DNA from: UBA7236 sp035439505
GTDB lineage: Bacteria > Bacteroidota > Bacteroidia > Chitinophagales > BACL12
Assembly (NCBI GenBank): GCA_035439505.1
Contig: DAORKJ010000007.1
Location: forward strand, 1 to 64,000
Length of the DNA: 64,000 nt
Direction: 5' to 3'
Part shown: one piece after another, positions 43,903-52,192 of the stretch
How positions within the stretch are numbered: position 1 is the stretch's first letter
Layout of the letters: every line of letters starts with the position of its first letter
The notes under the pieces: model-generated
Seen by the model: the letters and a program-made list of their open reading frames with translations, nothing else
What the model was told of the DNA's origin: nothing
Database searches by the model: none
Position numbers and translations under genes: made by a program

Positions 43903-46020
43903 ATGCAAAAAATTAAATTTAAAATAGCATATAAACCACTTAGCACCGAACAGGTGAATAAGCATAAGGATTTTGATGCCTTAATGGGGATGTATGCCGC
44001 TGCACCACAACTCAATTTTTTCCAAAAACTTTTTAAAAACAAATGGATTATGTTTTCCAGCGGAATAATAATAGGAGGCCTTATTGCAACAGTAATTGCA
44101 TTAAATTCCACAGACAAATCACCAGATACAATTGCACAAAATAATTCATCCGATAATACACAAACCATCACCCAAACACCAACTACAGTAATCGAAGAAA
44201 ATCAAATTGATGAACAAACCACGGTAATAACCGAAGAACCTGTAATCAATAATGCCAGCCCGGTAATTGAACATAGTGCTGAGGTTGAAACCTTAGCAGC
44301 AACAACGCAATCTGAGCAGTATGAAAAAGTAGCAAATTCAACTACCGTTGCAAATGATATTGTTGCAAATAAAAAGATTGATGAAACAACAAATAAAAAT
44401 GATCTAGGCCTCACTCCTATTTCAAATGATGTTGTATTAAGTAATACCGAAAAACCTGATGTTCAAAATCCTGAGGTTGACTTAAACAAAAATAACATCA
44501 CTCCCAATACAACATCTATCAGTCAACGCACACTACAGCAAACTGAAAAAATTACACCATTTGAATTACAAGCATACAAATTTAACGTTGAACAAAAAGC
44601 AATTGAAATTTCCATTGTCAAACCCGGAGCAGTAGCAGAATTGTTACTAACACAACAGCAAAGTGCTACCAACAACACAACCAAAAACCAAACTATAACA
44701 CAATCGCCAACAAATAACAGTAAAACTTTAGCACAAACTCCCGATACATCTGTATTAGTGGCAAAAGTGAGTGAGGTAGCTGCATTAGCTTTGAAAATTG
44801 AAAAAAAGGCTGATGCTTTGTTTGAACAAATTACCAAATCAAATCAAACAAAAAATGATACAACAACAATTGTTTCGAATAATGTAATACCTGATTCAGT
44901 AGGTGACAATAATGAAGCTAAAACAATTGCACCTGCTACCTTTAAAAATCGGTATGCACAATTATCATTTGTTACACCTGTAAGTTCCAATGGAATAGAT
45001 GGATATAAATATTATCACCATTTTTCGGTAAACATGATTCAGGGATATAATGGAGCTGTGCAGGGATTAGAAGTAGGTGGTGTATTAAATGCAGATAAAG
45101 GGTATGTAATTGGAGGCCAATTTGCAGGTGTTGGCAATGTGATTGGAGGAGATTTAACCGGTATGCAAGGTGCAGGGGTGTTTAATTTTGCGAGATCTAC
45201 ATTTGGGATGCAATATTCCGGGGTAGCTAATTATAGTAAATCAGGTATGCGAGGCATGCAAGGAGCCGGAATTGCCAATTATTCAGGAGGGCAAGTTGAT
45301 GGTATGCAAGCTGCCGGAATTATAAATATTGCATCAGGCACAAATTATAGTGGTAAATTAATGCAAGCTGCCGGTGTTATCAATATTGCTACTTCTAACG
45401 ATTTATTAGGATTACAAGCATCAGGTATAGTAAATGTTGCCAACAATATTACAGGTGCACAAATTGGTCTGATTAATTTAGCCAAAAATGTAAAAGGCAC
45501 ACAAATCGGATTAATTAATATTGCCGATACTATTGACGGTGTTGCAATCGGTTTATTGAGTTTTAGTCGCAATGGCATTTTTGATGTAGAAGTATATAAT
45601 TCCGATTTATTCCTTGCCAATATTGCACTTCGATTTGGAAGCCCTTATGTTTATAATACTTTCGCATTTGGAATAAATCCTGCAGCGGATACCATGCAAT
45701 ATGGATATGGATTTGGTATTGGCGGACATATTCCGGTTGTAAATAAATTTGCGGTGGATGTGGATGGAATGATTTGGAATACTTTTGAAGATAATTTTGA
45801 TTTTAATTATGACTATGTGCATTTGTTAAATCAATTCAGAGTCATGCCAAGTTATTCAATTACCAAATATTTATCGGTTTATGGTGGACCAGTTATCAAT
45901 GTTGAAGTATATGATAACGATTACACACCTTTCAAAGAAAACACCTTTGCCAGCTACGAAGGATTAAATGTAACCACAGGTTTATCCCTCGGCTACGTAG
46001 TTGGTATAAGACTATTTTAA
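43903..46020 (+). CDS. trans-envelope protein: putative anti-sigma region, TM helix, linker, Gly-rich surface repeats
   Basis: The product has 705 residues. Residues 1-47 are a basic cytoplasmic segment (KDFDALMGMYAAAPQLNFFQ), followed by one membrane helix at about 48-68 (WIMFSSGIIIGGLIATVIAL). Residues 70-345 are a Thr/Asn/Gln/Ser-rich low-complexity linker. Residues 388-552 carry about ten repeats of the form G-x-Q-x-[AS]G-[IVL]-x-N-[IVY]-[AS] (GMQGAGVFNFA, LMQAAGVINIA, GAQIGLINLA), the LA_2272-type surface repeat. A beta-strand-rich end (555-705) finishes LGYVVGIRLF. It follows the sigma gene by 6 bases. The layout resembles an anti-sigma or signal-transfer protein that reaches across the periplasm. 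This role is inference. Confidence 0.85.
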   Translation: MQKIKFKIAYKPLSTEQVNKHKDFDALMGMYAAAPQLNFFQKLFKNKWIMFSSGIIIGGLIATVIALNSTDKSPDTIAQNNSSDNTQTITQTPTTVIEENQIDEQTTVITEEPVINNASPVIEHSAEVETLAATTQSEQYEKVANSTTVANDIVANKKIDETTNKNDLGLTPISNDVVLSNTEKPDVQNPEVDLNKNNITPNTTSISQRTLQQTEKITPFELQAYKFNVEQKAIEISIVKPGAVAELLLTQQQSATNNTTKNQTITQSPTNNSKTLAQTPDTSVLVAKVSEVAALALKIEKKADALFEQITKSNQTKNDTTTIVSNNVIPDSVGDNNEAKTIAPATFKNRYAQLSFVTPVSSNGIDGYKYYHHFSVNMIQGYNGAVQGLEVGGVLNADKGYVIGGQFAGVGNVIGGDLTGMQGAGVFNFARSTFGMQYSGVANYSKSGMRGMQGAGIANYSGGQVDGMQAAGIINIASGTNYSGKLMQAAGVINIATSNDLLGLQASGIVNVANNITGAQIGLINLAKNVKGTQIGLINIADTIDGVAIGLLSFSRNGIFDVEVYNSDLFLANIALRFGSPYVYNTFAFGINPAADTMQYGYGFGIGGHIPVVNKFAVDVDGMIWNTFEDNFDFNYDYVHLLNQFRVMPSYSITKYLSVYGGPVINVEVYDNDYTPFKENTFASYEGLNVTTGLSLGYVVGIRLF

Positions 46021-46050
46021 GTGAGTTGAAATATAATGGTTGTTAACTAA

Positions 46051-46088
46051 CAAGGGCTGTTTGAAATTTTCAAACAGCCCTTGCCTTT
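46051..46088 (+). terminator. terminator of the GIN-sigma operon
   Basis: A 15-bp perfect stem (46051-46065 with 46069-46083) is followed by a T-rich tail. It lies 31 bases after the stop at 46020 and closes the three-gene operon. Confidence 0.85.
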
Positions 46089-46159
46089 TTATTTCAAAAC
46101 ATCAAACTAAACAAATTGATTTATTATATCAACTTTTGCCCTCTGTGGTTCCGGCTGTT

Positions 46160-46259
46160 NNNNNNNNNNNNNNNNNNNNNNNNNNNNNNNNNNNNNNNNN
46201 NNNNNNNNNNNNNNNNNNNNNNNNNNNNNNNNNNNNNNNNNNNNNNNNNNNNNNNNNNN
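46160..46259. other. assembly gap (100 N)
   Basis: A fixed run of 100 N between the operon terminator and the 3' end of the 46280 gene. The true length is unknown. No coding sequence reaches it from either side. Confidence 1.
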
Positions 46260-46279
46260 TTAAATGCTCATTCACCTGT

Positions 46280-49021
46280 TTATTTCACTTTCACCTCGAC
46301 ACTTGAATTTTGTTCAGTCTTATTAATCCGATATTTAAAACTAAGCATAAAGTATCTTCCTATTGTATTACTTTGTTGCTGCATCAAATAATTATAAGCA
46401 CTCTGCTGCGTAATACCTGTATTTTTATCTAATAAATCATAAGCCTTCAAAGTAATTGTCCCGCGGTTCGATTTTAATATATACCTGCTAATCTCCGCAC
46501 TCAACAATGGAACTATCGTACTTTCTTCAAACCCTGTCACTGAATATTCGCTAATCTCTCCATTAAACGCAATCCTCCACAAACTATCCGGAGTTACACT
46601 CAAATCCAGATATAAGGAGTTGGTGACATAATTCCCGCTTTGTCCCGTTTCAATGCTGTAATCAGTTTGCGTAAATTTAATCGAACCACCTACCCGTGCA
46701 TCCACATAATCTTTTTTCCTGTTATCAAAACTCAAACCCACCCTGTGTGTAAATGCATTGATTAAATTTTCTTCACCATTAACATAATTAATTCCTCTGT
46801 CATAGGATTCAGACAAGTCCAAACTCAAATTAATTTTTAATGGTCTTATAGGTGTTCCAAAATCCGCTCCAATAGAACCAGCAATATCCTGGTCCACATT
46901 CACAACCGTATATTCTTCAGTTAAATCAGGATTAATAACTTTTGAGAAATTGATTTTATTCTGTACATAAGTCAATTGAGCCCTTGTAAACAAACTGGTA
47001 AACGAAAATTGGTCAAATAACATAAAATGACCATACAAATTGTGCACATATTCAGGTTCCAAATCCGGATTACCTGTGTACACTGATAACGGATTAATAT
47101 CATCAGAAACCGGCAATAATTGGTCAGCAGTCGGTGTATTGACATAGGCATTGTAATTAATCCCAAACCTGCGGCCGGATTTTATTTCTTTTTCATAAAA
47201 TAATTCCGGTATCACATAAAGGGATGTCTTTTCAGGATATAATGCATCAAAAACCATATTTTGCATACTGAGGTATTCAACACCAACGCCAAATTTAAAT
47301 TGTGTTTTTTTAGTATTTCGTTTGAGCGACAACCGGGGTTGAATAAAATAATTTTTACGAGTAAATTCGGGACTCAGACTATCTATTGGTGTTGGACCTT
47401 CCAGTAAATTCCCACGACTGCGTTGCAATAATTCATACGAATATCCCCCGGACAAAACAGGTTCCAGATATAAGCTTTTACCGATTTTTCGCAAAGTAAT
47501 TAAATCGACATTTACGCTGGCATTGTTATTTGTTTCGTCTTGAAATGCATTATCGGCAACTGTAATACCGGTGTCAAAATAATTAGTAACATTATCCCAT
47601 TCAGCAGCTGTTAATGTCTGCTTAGCACTCAGGTCGGTAGTTATCTTGATATATTTCCAATCATTTGCAAATTTGCGGATATAACTCAAGTTGGCATTAC
47701 CACTCACATTATCTGATTTATCGAAACTGCTGGACGTAAGCGAGTTGGTTACAATATCCGCTAAATAGGTGGATGTAAAACCGGAAGCATTTGATTGACC
47801 ATAATTCAATGATAAACCTCCTGTTCCAAAAATGCTTTGCATGGAATCCGGTTTATTTTTCAAATTAAAATTTAAACGATGGTAATAATTTCTGGTTACT
47901 TCATCATCTGTCGCATCAGTGGTATAATTAAATCCGGGTGTATAATTTTCAGTGTAAGTGGAATTTTCTAAGTGTTTATCATATCCATTACCCAAATAAC
48001 TCACATTAAATCTATTGCCTTCAACAACTTCGTGCGAATAATTCACGCCGGCAGCACCACTGGTTATTAAGCCATTAATAGTTTGTCCAAAATCAATCGG
48101 CAAATCTCCCTCCGTCTCAATTCTGAATCCTCCTCCCCTCATCATATTCCCAATGCCACCGTTAAAATCAATATAATCACTAAAACTGAAACCGAATTGG
48201 TTGATATTATTTAGCATACCTAAAAATGCAATCTGATCTGATTTTGTAAATCGATATAATTTTGCATTCACCTGATATTTATTGTCAGTTCCTCCACCAG
48301 CCTTCGCATCACCCAACCACATGCTTTTTTTCCCCTCTTTTAATACCAGATTAATCGTACGGCTTTGTGAACCATCTTCTATTCCGGTAAATTCCACTTC
48401 ATCCGACGATTTATCATAAACCTGTACTTTTTCTATGGCATCAGCAGGCAAATTTTTGGTCGCAACAGTTGGGTCATTGCTAAAAAATTCTTTTCCATCC
48501 ACTAATACTTTCTGAACATCTTCGCCCTGCGCTTTAATATTACCTGATTGATCCACTTCAATGCCCGGCATTTTTTTCAACAAATCTTCAGCTGAAGCAT
48601 CAGGATGTGTTTTATAGGATGAAGCATTATACTGAATAGTATCCCCTTTTATTTGAATCGGAATTCGTTCAGCAGAAATATTTACGGCATCAAGTCCAAC
48701 TGTGGCAGTTTGTAAAATAAATAATCCGAGATTACCCTCCTTTGAGTTAGGCACTGTAATCAAAGTATCATAAGTATTGTAACCAATAAATGAAATTTGT
48801 AACACATAATTGCCACCTGCAACACTTTTTATTTCGAAATTGCCACTTGCATTGGTTATTCCGAAATACAATAAAGTTGAATCACTCGGTTTTAATAGTG
48901 CCACCGTTCCAAATTCCACCGGTGTTGCCTTATCACTCATCACAATACCATTCAGTGATTGTTGGCCAAATAATTGGAAAACAGACCAACACAAAATTAT
49001 GGTTACAATACTTTTTTTCAT
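46280..49021 (-). CDS. OMP_b-brl_3 outer-membrane barrel protein
   Basis: The product has 913 residues: a signal peptide (MKKSIVTIILCWSVFQLFGQ), a carboxypeptidase-regulatory-like domain (about 22-110: SLNGIVMSDKATPVEFGTVA, GNYVLQISFIGYNTYDT), and a TonB-plug-like region (about 115-215: GDTIQYNASSYKTHPDASAE, LLKKMPGIEVD, VLVDGKEFFSNDPTVATKNL). A 690-residue barrel with aromatic-rich strands follows (FKFGVGVEYLSMQ, YMLSFKYRINKTEQ at the end). The GLPGLI gene is 9 bases upstream, so the two form one operon. Proteins of this type often pair with GLPGLI proteins and are thought to import or export peptides or metals; the substrate is unknown. Confidence 0.9.
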   Translation of the reverse strand: MKKSIVTIILCWSVFQLFGQQSLNGIVMSDKATPVEFGTVALLKPSDSTLLYFGITNASGNFEIKSVAGGNYVLQISFIGYNTYDTLITVPNSKEGNLGLFILQTATVGLDAVNISAERIPIQIKGDTIQYNASSYKTHPDASAEDLLKKMPGIEVDQSGNIKAQGEDVQKVLVDGKEFFSNDPTVATKNLPADAIEKVQVYDKSSDEVEFTGIEDGSQSRTINLVLKEGKKSMWLGDAKAGGGTDNKYQVNAKLYRFTKSDQIAFLGMLNNINQFGFSFSDYIDFNGGIGNMMRGGGFRIETEGDLPIDFGQTINGLITSGAAGVNYSHEVVEGNRFNVSYLGNGYDKHLENSTYTENYTPGFNYTTDATDDEVTRNYYHRLNFNLKNKPDSMQSIFGTGGLSLNYGQSNASGFTSTYLADIVTNSLTSSSFDKSDNVSGNANLSYIRKFANDWKYIKITTDLSAKQTLTAAEWDNVTNYFDTGITVADNAFQDETNNNASVNVDLITLRKIGKSLYLEPVLSGGYSYELLQRSRGNLLEGPTPIDSLSPEFTRKNYFIQPRLSLKRNTKKTQFKFGVGVEYLSMQNMVFDALYPEKTSLYVIPELFYEKEIKSGRRFGINYNAYVNTPTADQLLPVSDDINPLSVYTGNPDLEPEYVHNLYGHFMLFDQFSFTSLFTRAQLTYVQNKINFSKVINPDLTEEYTVVNVDQDIAGSIGADFGTPIRPLKINLSLDLSESYDRGINYVNGEENLINAFTHRVGLSFDNRKKDYVDARVGGSIKFTQTDYSIETGQSGNYVTNSLYLDLSVTPDSLWRIAFNGEISEYSVTGFEESTIVPLLSAEISRYILKSNRGTITLKAYDLLDKNTGITQQSAYNYLMQQQSNTIGRYFMLSFKYRINKTEQNSSVEVKVK

Positions 49022-49030
49022 CAGTTAAGT

Positions 49031-49774
49031 TTAGTCATTTTCAATTTTAATTACCACACCCGGGCGACCACCTTCAACACCCATTTCTTTCATCTTCTCT
49101 TCTACTATTTTATCAAATTCTTCCTGAGTTACTTTTTTACCATCCTTAGGTTTCACAATATTTTTAGGGTTTACTTCCTTGCTAACAGATAAAGCAGTAA
49201 TAATTTGTTCTCCGTTATTAATATTCACTTCTAATACTAAACCCGGTAACCCAACATAATTAAAAGGTCCACTAGAAACAGGAATAGCAGGTGTGTACCA
49301 TAATACCATCGTTTTTGTGCTATCCGTTTTAATGGCTTCAGAACAAGGGTAGTTTAAAATCATTTTTTGTTTGCCGGTAAGTTTATATCCTTCAGCAACC
49401 ATTTCACCTTCTATTAAAAATTTGCGTTGCATAAAATCACGCTGCTGTATCATTTTTTTATTGGCTAAATCACAATAAATTTGATTATCTGGTGCAGCCA
49501 TTTGGATAAATACTCTGCCCCCATCTTCTGTTTCTCGATCAACGTTCATATTATCGGTATTCGCAGTATCATTTTTATATAATGAAGCAGCATCATTAAA
49601 AAACAATAATGTTTTATTGGTATGTTCAGTAGGCAAGCCCGGAGGCGGAGGCATATCACCATCGAAATGGAGGTCAAGTTTTCTTGTTTCCTGGTATTGT
49701 ACAGTCCCACTTTGCTGGGCAAAAGCACCTATTGTGCAGAGCAGCAAAAAGCATAAGGTTATTTGTTTTCTCAT
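49031..49774 (-). CDS. GLPGLI family protein
   Basis: ATG 49774 is chosen (signal peptide MRKQITLCFLLLCTIGAFAQ), 16 bases after an exact TACTTTTG -7 element. The product has 247 residues. The diagnostic family motif appears as GPFNYVGLPGLVLEV at about 175-190, preceded by the typical YPCSEAIKTDSTKTMVLWY. It lies 9 bases before the OMP_b-brl_3 barrel gene, its common partner. The pair is divergent from a histidine kinase/response regulator pair and shares a 129-base regulatory region. It is a secreted or periplasmic protein; function is unproven. The C-terminus is Lys/Glu-rich. Confidence 0.9.
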   Translation of the reverse strand: MRKQITLCFLLLCTIGAFAQQSGTVQYQETRKLDLHFDGDMPPPPGLPTEHTNKTLLFFNDAASLYKNDTANTDNMNVDRETEDGGRVFIQMAAPDNQIYCDLANKKMIQQRDFMQRKFLIEGEMVAEGYKLTGKQKMILNYPCSEAIKTDSTKTMVLWYTPAIPVSSGPFNYVGLPGLVLEVNINNGEQIITALSVSKEVNPKNIVKPKDGKKVTQEEFDKIVEEKMKEMGVEGGRPGVVIKIEND

Positions 49775-49790
49775 TGTTAATTGTTTTATG

Positions 49791-49798
49791 CAAAAGTA
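49791..49798 (-). promoter_or_regulatory. -7 element of the GLPGLI/barrel operon
   Basis: TACTTTTG read leftward (49798-49791), within TATACTTTTG. The opposite-strand operon carries the identical decamer at 49882-49891. The -33 position has no good TTG match, so an activator may be needed. Confidence 0.5.
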
Positions 49799-49835
49799 TA
49801 ACCTGCTATGAAGAGGCATGTTAACTCTGCCCCAA

Positions 49836-49855
49836 TTAAGGTTAATTAAGGTTAA
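49836..49855. promoter_or_regulatory. tandem decamer, candidate OmpR-type operator
   Basis: TTAAGGTTAA occurs twice in direct tandem (49836-49845 and 49846-49855) with a 10-bp period, one helical turn. It lies in the 129-base region between the GLPGLI/barrel operon and the histidine kinase/OmpR regulator operon, just upstream of both promoter regions. Direct repeats at this spacing are the usual target of OmpR-family regulators, so it is the likely binding site of the adjacent regulator. Confidence 0.55.
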
Positions 49856-49883
49856 GCGCCGATTTTAACAATATTTAATACTA

Positions 49884-49891
49884 TACTTTTG
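49884..49891 (+). promoter_or_regulatory. -7 element of the kinase/regulator operon
   Basis: TACTTTTG in TATACTTTTG, 12 bases before ATG 49904. It is the mirror image of the element at 49798-49791. Confidence 0.5.
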
Positions 49892-49903
49892 TAGGTAGAA
49901 ATT

Positions 49904-51358
49904 ATGGGGAATAATAAAATAACCGGGGTTATAACAATGATGGTAGTTGGCGGACTACTCCTGGTTTTGTTTATAGGACGATGGTTGCAAACTGAGTTTA
50001 ATACCGCCAAATTGGAATTAAACAAGGATATTTTTGAACAATTTATTGACGCCAAAACCCGCCTTACTGATACATTAATTGCAAAAAATCTTATACAGCC
50101 AATTCTGGATGATACAGCTGGATTTAAAATTGAAACCTATGCTAAAAAAGGTATCGACCACAATGGCGATTCCGTGCAAATAATTACCAGCACAACATTT
50201 GGCGATACAGCTCCAAATCTCATTGAAGTAAAAGGTTTACCGCATGGCATTGAGCAGGAAAGTTTTAATCTGGAATTTAGCACCGACTCCAGTAATATTT
50301 TGTTTCAAAGTGTAAAAATGTTTATTACAGAAGTGAATAAGAACGAAACAAAAAGGGGATTTTTTACCGAGATACTTACTGCGGAAGATACAACGCAATT
50401 GAAAAGTTTTTTTTCAGCAAATTTGATCGATAACAACATCAGTGTAAAACCGGTTTGGGTATCAGGAAGAAAAGAAAAAATGTTTCCACCACCAATGTTT
50501 TATTATGAATCCCACATGTTACCATCACCCTATGGCGTTGAGATTCAACAATACAATGGTTATTTAGTAAAAGCATTATTGCCGGAAATCATTTTTAGCC
50601 TTTTATTAATAGGTGTAATTACACTGGCATTTATTTTTTCCTATCGCAATATTCGCAACCAAATGCGTTTGGCAGTTTTAAAAGATGACCTGATTAGTAA
50701 TATTTCCCATGAATTAAAAACACCTGTTGCCACAGTTAAAGTTGCTATCGAAGCATTACAACACATGAACCCTCAACAACAACAGGAAAAAATGACCAAT
50801 TATTTAGGAATGGCTGCACAGGAAATTAGTCGCCTCGATTTATTGGTCAACAAAGTAATGAATAGTATTTTGTTGGATAATGGCAAACAAGTATTTCAAT
50901 CTGAACCTATAGTGTTAAAAAACATTATTGATGAAGCAATTTTAGGGATGCAGATGCAAGTTCAGCAAAAAGGTGGTGTTATTCAATTTTTACCAGGTAA
51001 TGTAGCAGGTAATATAGTTGGTGATAGTTTACATATTAAAGGGGTGATATTTAATTTAATAGAAAACAGTTTAAAATATGGCAATGAACAGCCACATATA
51101 AATATACAACTGATTGAAGAGCATGGAAAAGTTGTGATAACTATTGCAGATAATGGCCCGGGAATTCCCGAAGCCTATACACAAAAAATATTCGAAAAAT
51201 TTTTCCGCGTACCTTCCGGTAATAAACATAATATTAAAGGTTATGGCCTGGGATTATACTACGCAGCACAAGTAATGCAACAAAGCGGAGGAAGTATCAG
51301 TGTTGCCAATAATTTAACCAAAGGTTGTACCTTCACATTAGTATTTCCACAAGCATGA
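49904..51358 (+). CDS. sensor histidine kinase
   Basis: The product has 484 residues. There are two membrane helices, at about 9-26 (VITMMVVGGLLLVLFIGR) and 227-247 (LPEIIFSLLLIGVITLAFIF), with a sensor domain of about 200 residues between them. The transmitter has the H-box SHELKTP with His 269, N-box NLIENSLKYG, G1 DNGPGIP at 416-421, F-box FEKFFRV, and G2 GYGLGL at 446-451. The sensed signal cannot be told. The response regulator ATG overlaps its stop codon (ATGA). The divergent GLPGLI/barrel operon is the natural target. Confidence 0.95.
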   Translation: MGNNKITGVITMMVVGGLLLVLFIGRWLQTEFNTAKLELNKDIFEQFIDAKTRLTDTLIAKNLIQPILDDTAGFKIETYAKKGIDHNGDSVQIITSTTFGDTAPNLIEVKGLPHGIEQESFNLEFSTDSSNILFQSVKMFITEVNKNETKRGFFTEILTAEDTTQLKSFFSANLIDNNISVKPVWVSGRKEKMFPPPMFYYESHMLPSPYGVEIQQYNGYLVKALLPEIIFSLLLIGVITLAFIFSYRNIRNQMRLAVLKDDLISNISHELKTPVATVKVAIEALQHMNPQQQQEKMTNYLGMAAQEISRLDLLVNKVMNSILLDNGKQVFQSEPIVLKNIIDEAILGMQMQVQQKGGVIQFLPGNVAGNIVGDSLHIKGVIFNLIENSLKYGNEQPHINIQLIEEHGKVVITIADNGPGIPEAYTQKIFEKFFRVPSGNKHNIKGYGLGLYYAAQVMQQSGGSISVANNLTKGCTFTLVFPQA

Positions 51359-52041
51359 AAAAAACAAAAATATTATATGTTGAGGATGAATTAAATCTTG
51401 GGACTATTGTCACCGATAGTTTGGAGCAAAAAGGATTTGAGGTCGTACTGGTTAAGGATGGTGCTAAAGTGATGGAAACTTTCAATCGTTTTACACCTGA
51501 TTTATGTGTGTTAGATGTTATGTTGCCCAATATAGATGGATTTGAACTTGGCCGAATGATTAATAACCGATATCCGAAATTGCCGATTATATTTTTAACG
51601 GCTAAAACACAAACACAGGATGTGTTAACCGGATTTAATTCCGGCGCTACAGATTATATCCGCAAACCATTTAGTATCGAAGAGCTCGTTGCACGTATTC
51701 ATAATCAGCTACAACTTGCTCGTGGTGCAAATAAATATGGAGAAGCCATAACTATTGGAAAATTTATTTTTCATAGTAATAAATATGAATTACAATTTGA
51801 AAATACCATTTATAAACTCAGCAATCGCGAGGCAGAAGTGCTGCAAGTTTTTTGCCGAAATATCAATAATATAACCGATAGAAAAAGTTTGTTGTTAGAA
51901 GTTTGGGGTGATGATAGTTTTTTTCATTCCCGAAATTTAGATGTATATATTCGAAAACTGCGTGAGTATTTTGGGACTGGTAATGGGGTAGAAATAATTA
52001 CGTTGAAGGGAAAGGGGTATCAGTTTGTGGTGAATGGGTGA
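51355..52041 (+). CDS. OmpR-family response regulator
   Basis: ATG 51355 overlaps the kinase stop by four bases, giving 228 residues. The receiver has acidic pocket residues Glu 10-Asp 11-Glu 12 and phosphoacceptor Asp 54 in LDVMLPNIDGFELG, and the Lys in YIRKPFSIEELVARI. The C-terminal winged helix is seen in YKLSNREAEVLQVF, SLLLEVWGDDSFFHSRNLDVY and IITLKGKGYQF. It should be phosphorylated by the adjacent kinase and bind direct-repeat DNA, possibly the tandem decamers at 49836-49855. Confidence 0.95.
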   Translation: MKKTKILYVEDELNLGTIVTDSLEQKGFEVVLVKDGAKVMETFNRFTPDLCVLDVMLPNIDGFELGRMINNRYPKLPIIFLTAKTQTQDVLTGFNSGATDYIRKPFSIEELVARIHNQLQLARGANKYGEAITIGKFIFHSNKYELQFENTIYKLSNREAEVLQVFCRNINNITDRKSLLLEVWGDDSFFHSRNLDVYIRKLREYFGTGNGVEIITLKGKGYQFVVNG

Positions 52042-52064
52042 AGCTGTTGGATGGTTGTGTTTGC

Positions 52065-52088
52065 CGGGAAGACGGGAAGATGGGAAGT
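52065..52088. repeat. 8-bp tandem repeat, three copies
   Basis: CGGGAAGA, CGGGAAGA, TGGGAAGT in direct tandem, then GCGGGG, in the intergenic region after the response regulator. It is G-rich against the local AT-rich background. Similar short G-rich intergenic repeats are common in Bacteroidota drafts. Confidence 0.7.
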
Positions 52089-52192
52089 TGCGGGGATTTT
52101 TGAGTACTCACCTTATTGTGGTATGGTATGGGGATATTCTTTTGATGAATTTTGTTTCAGGAATTTAATCTTTTTTATTAAATGATTATTGT

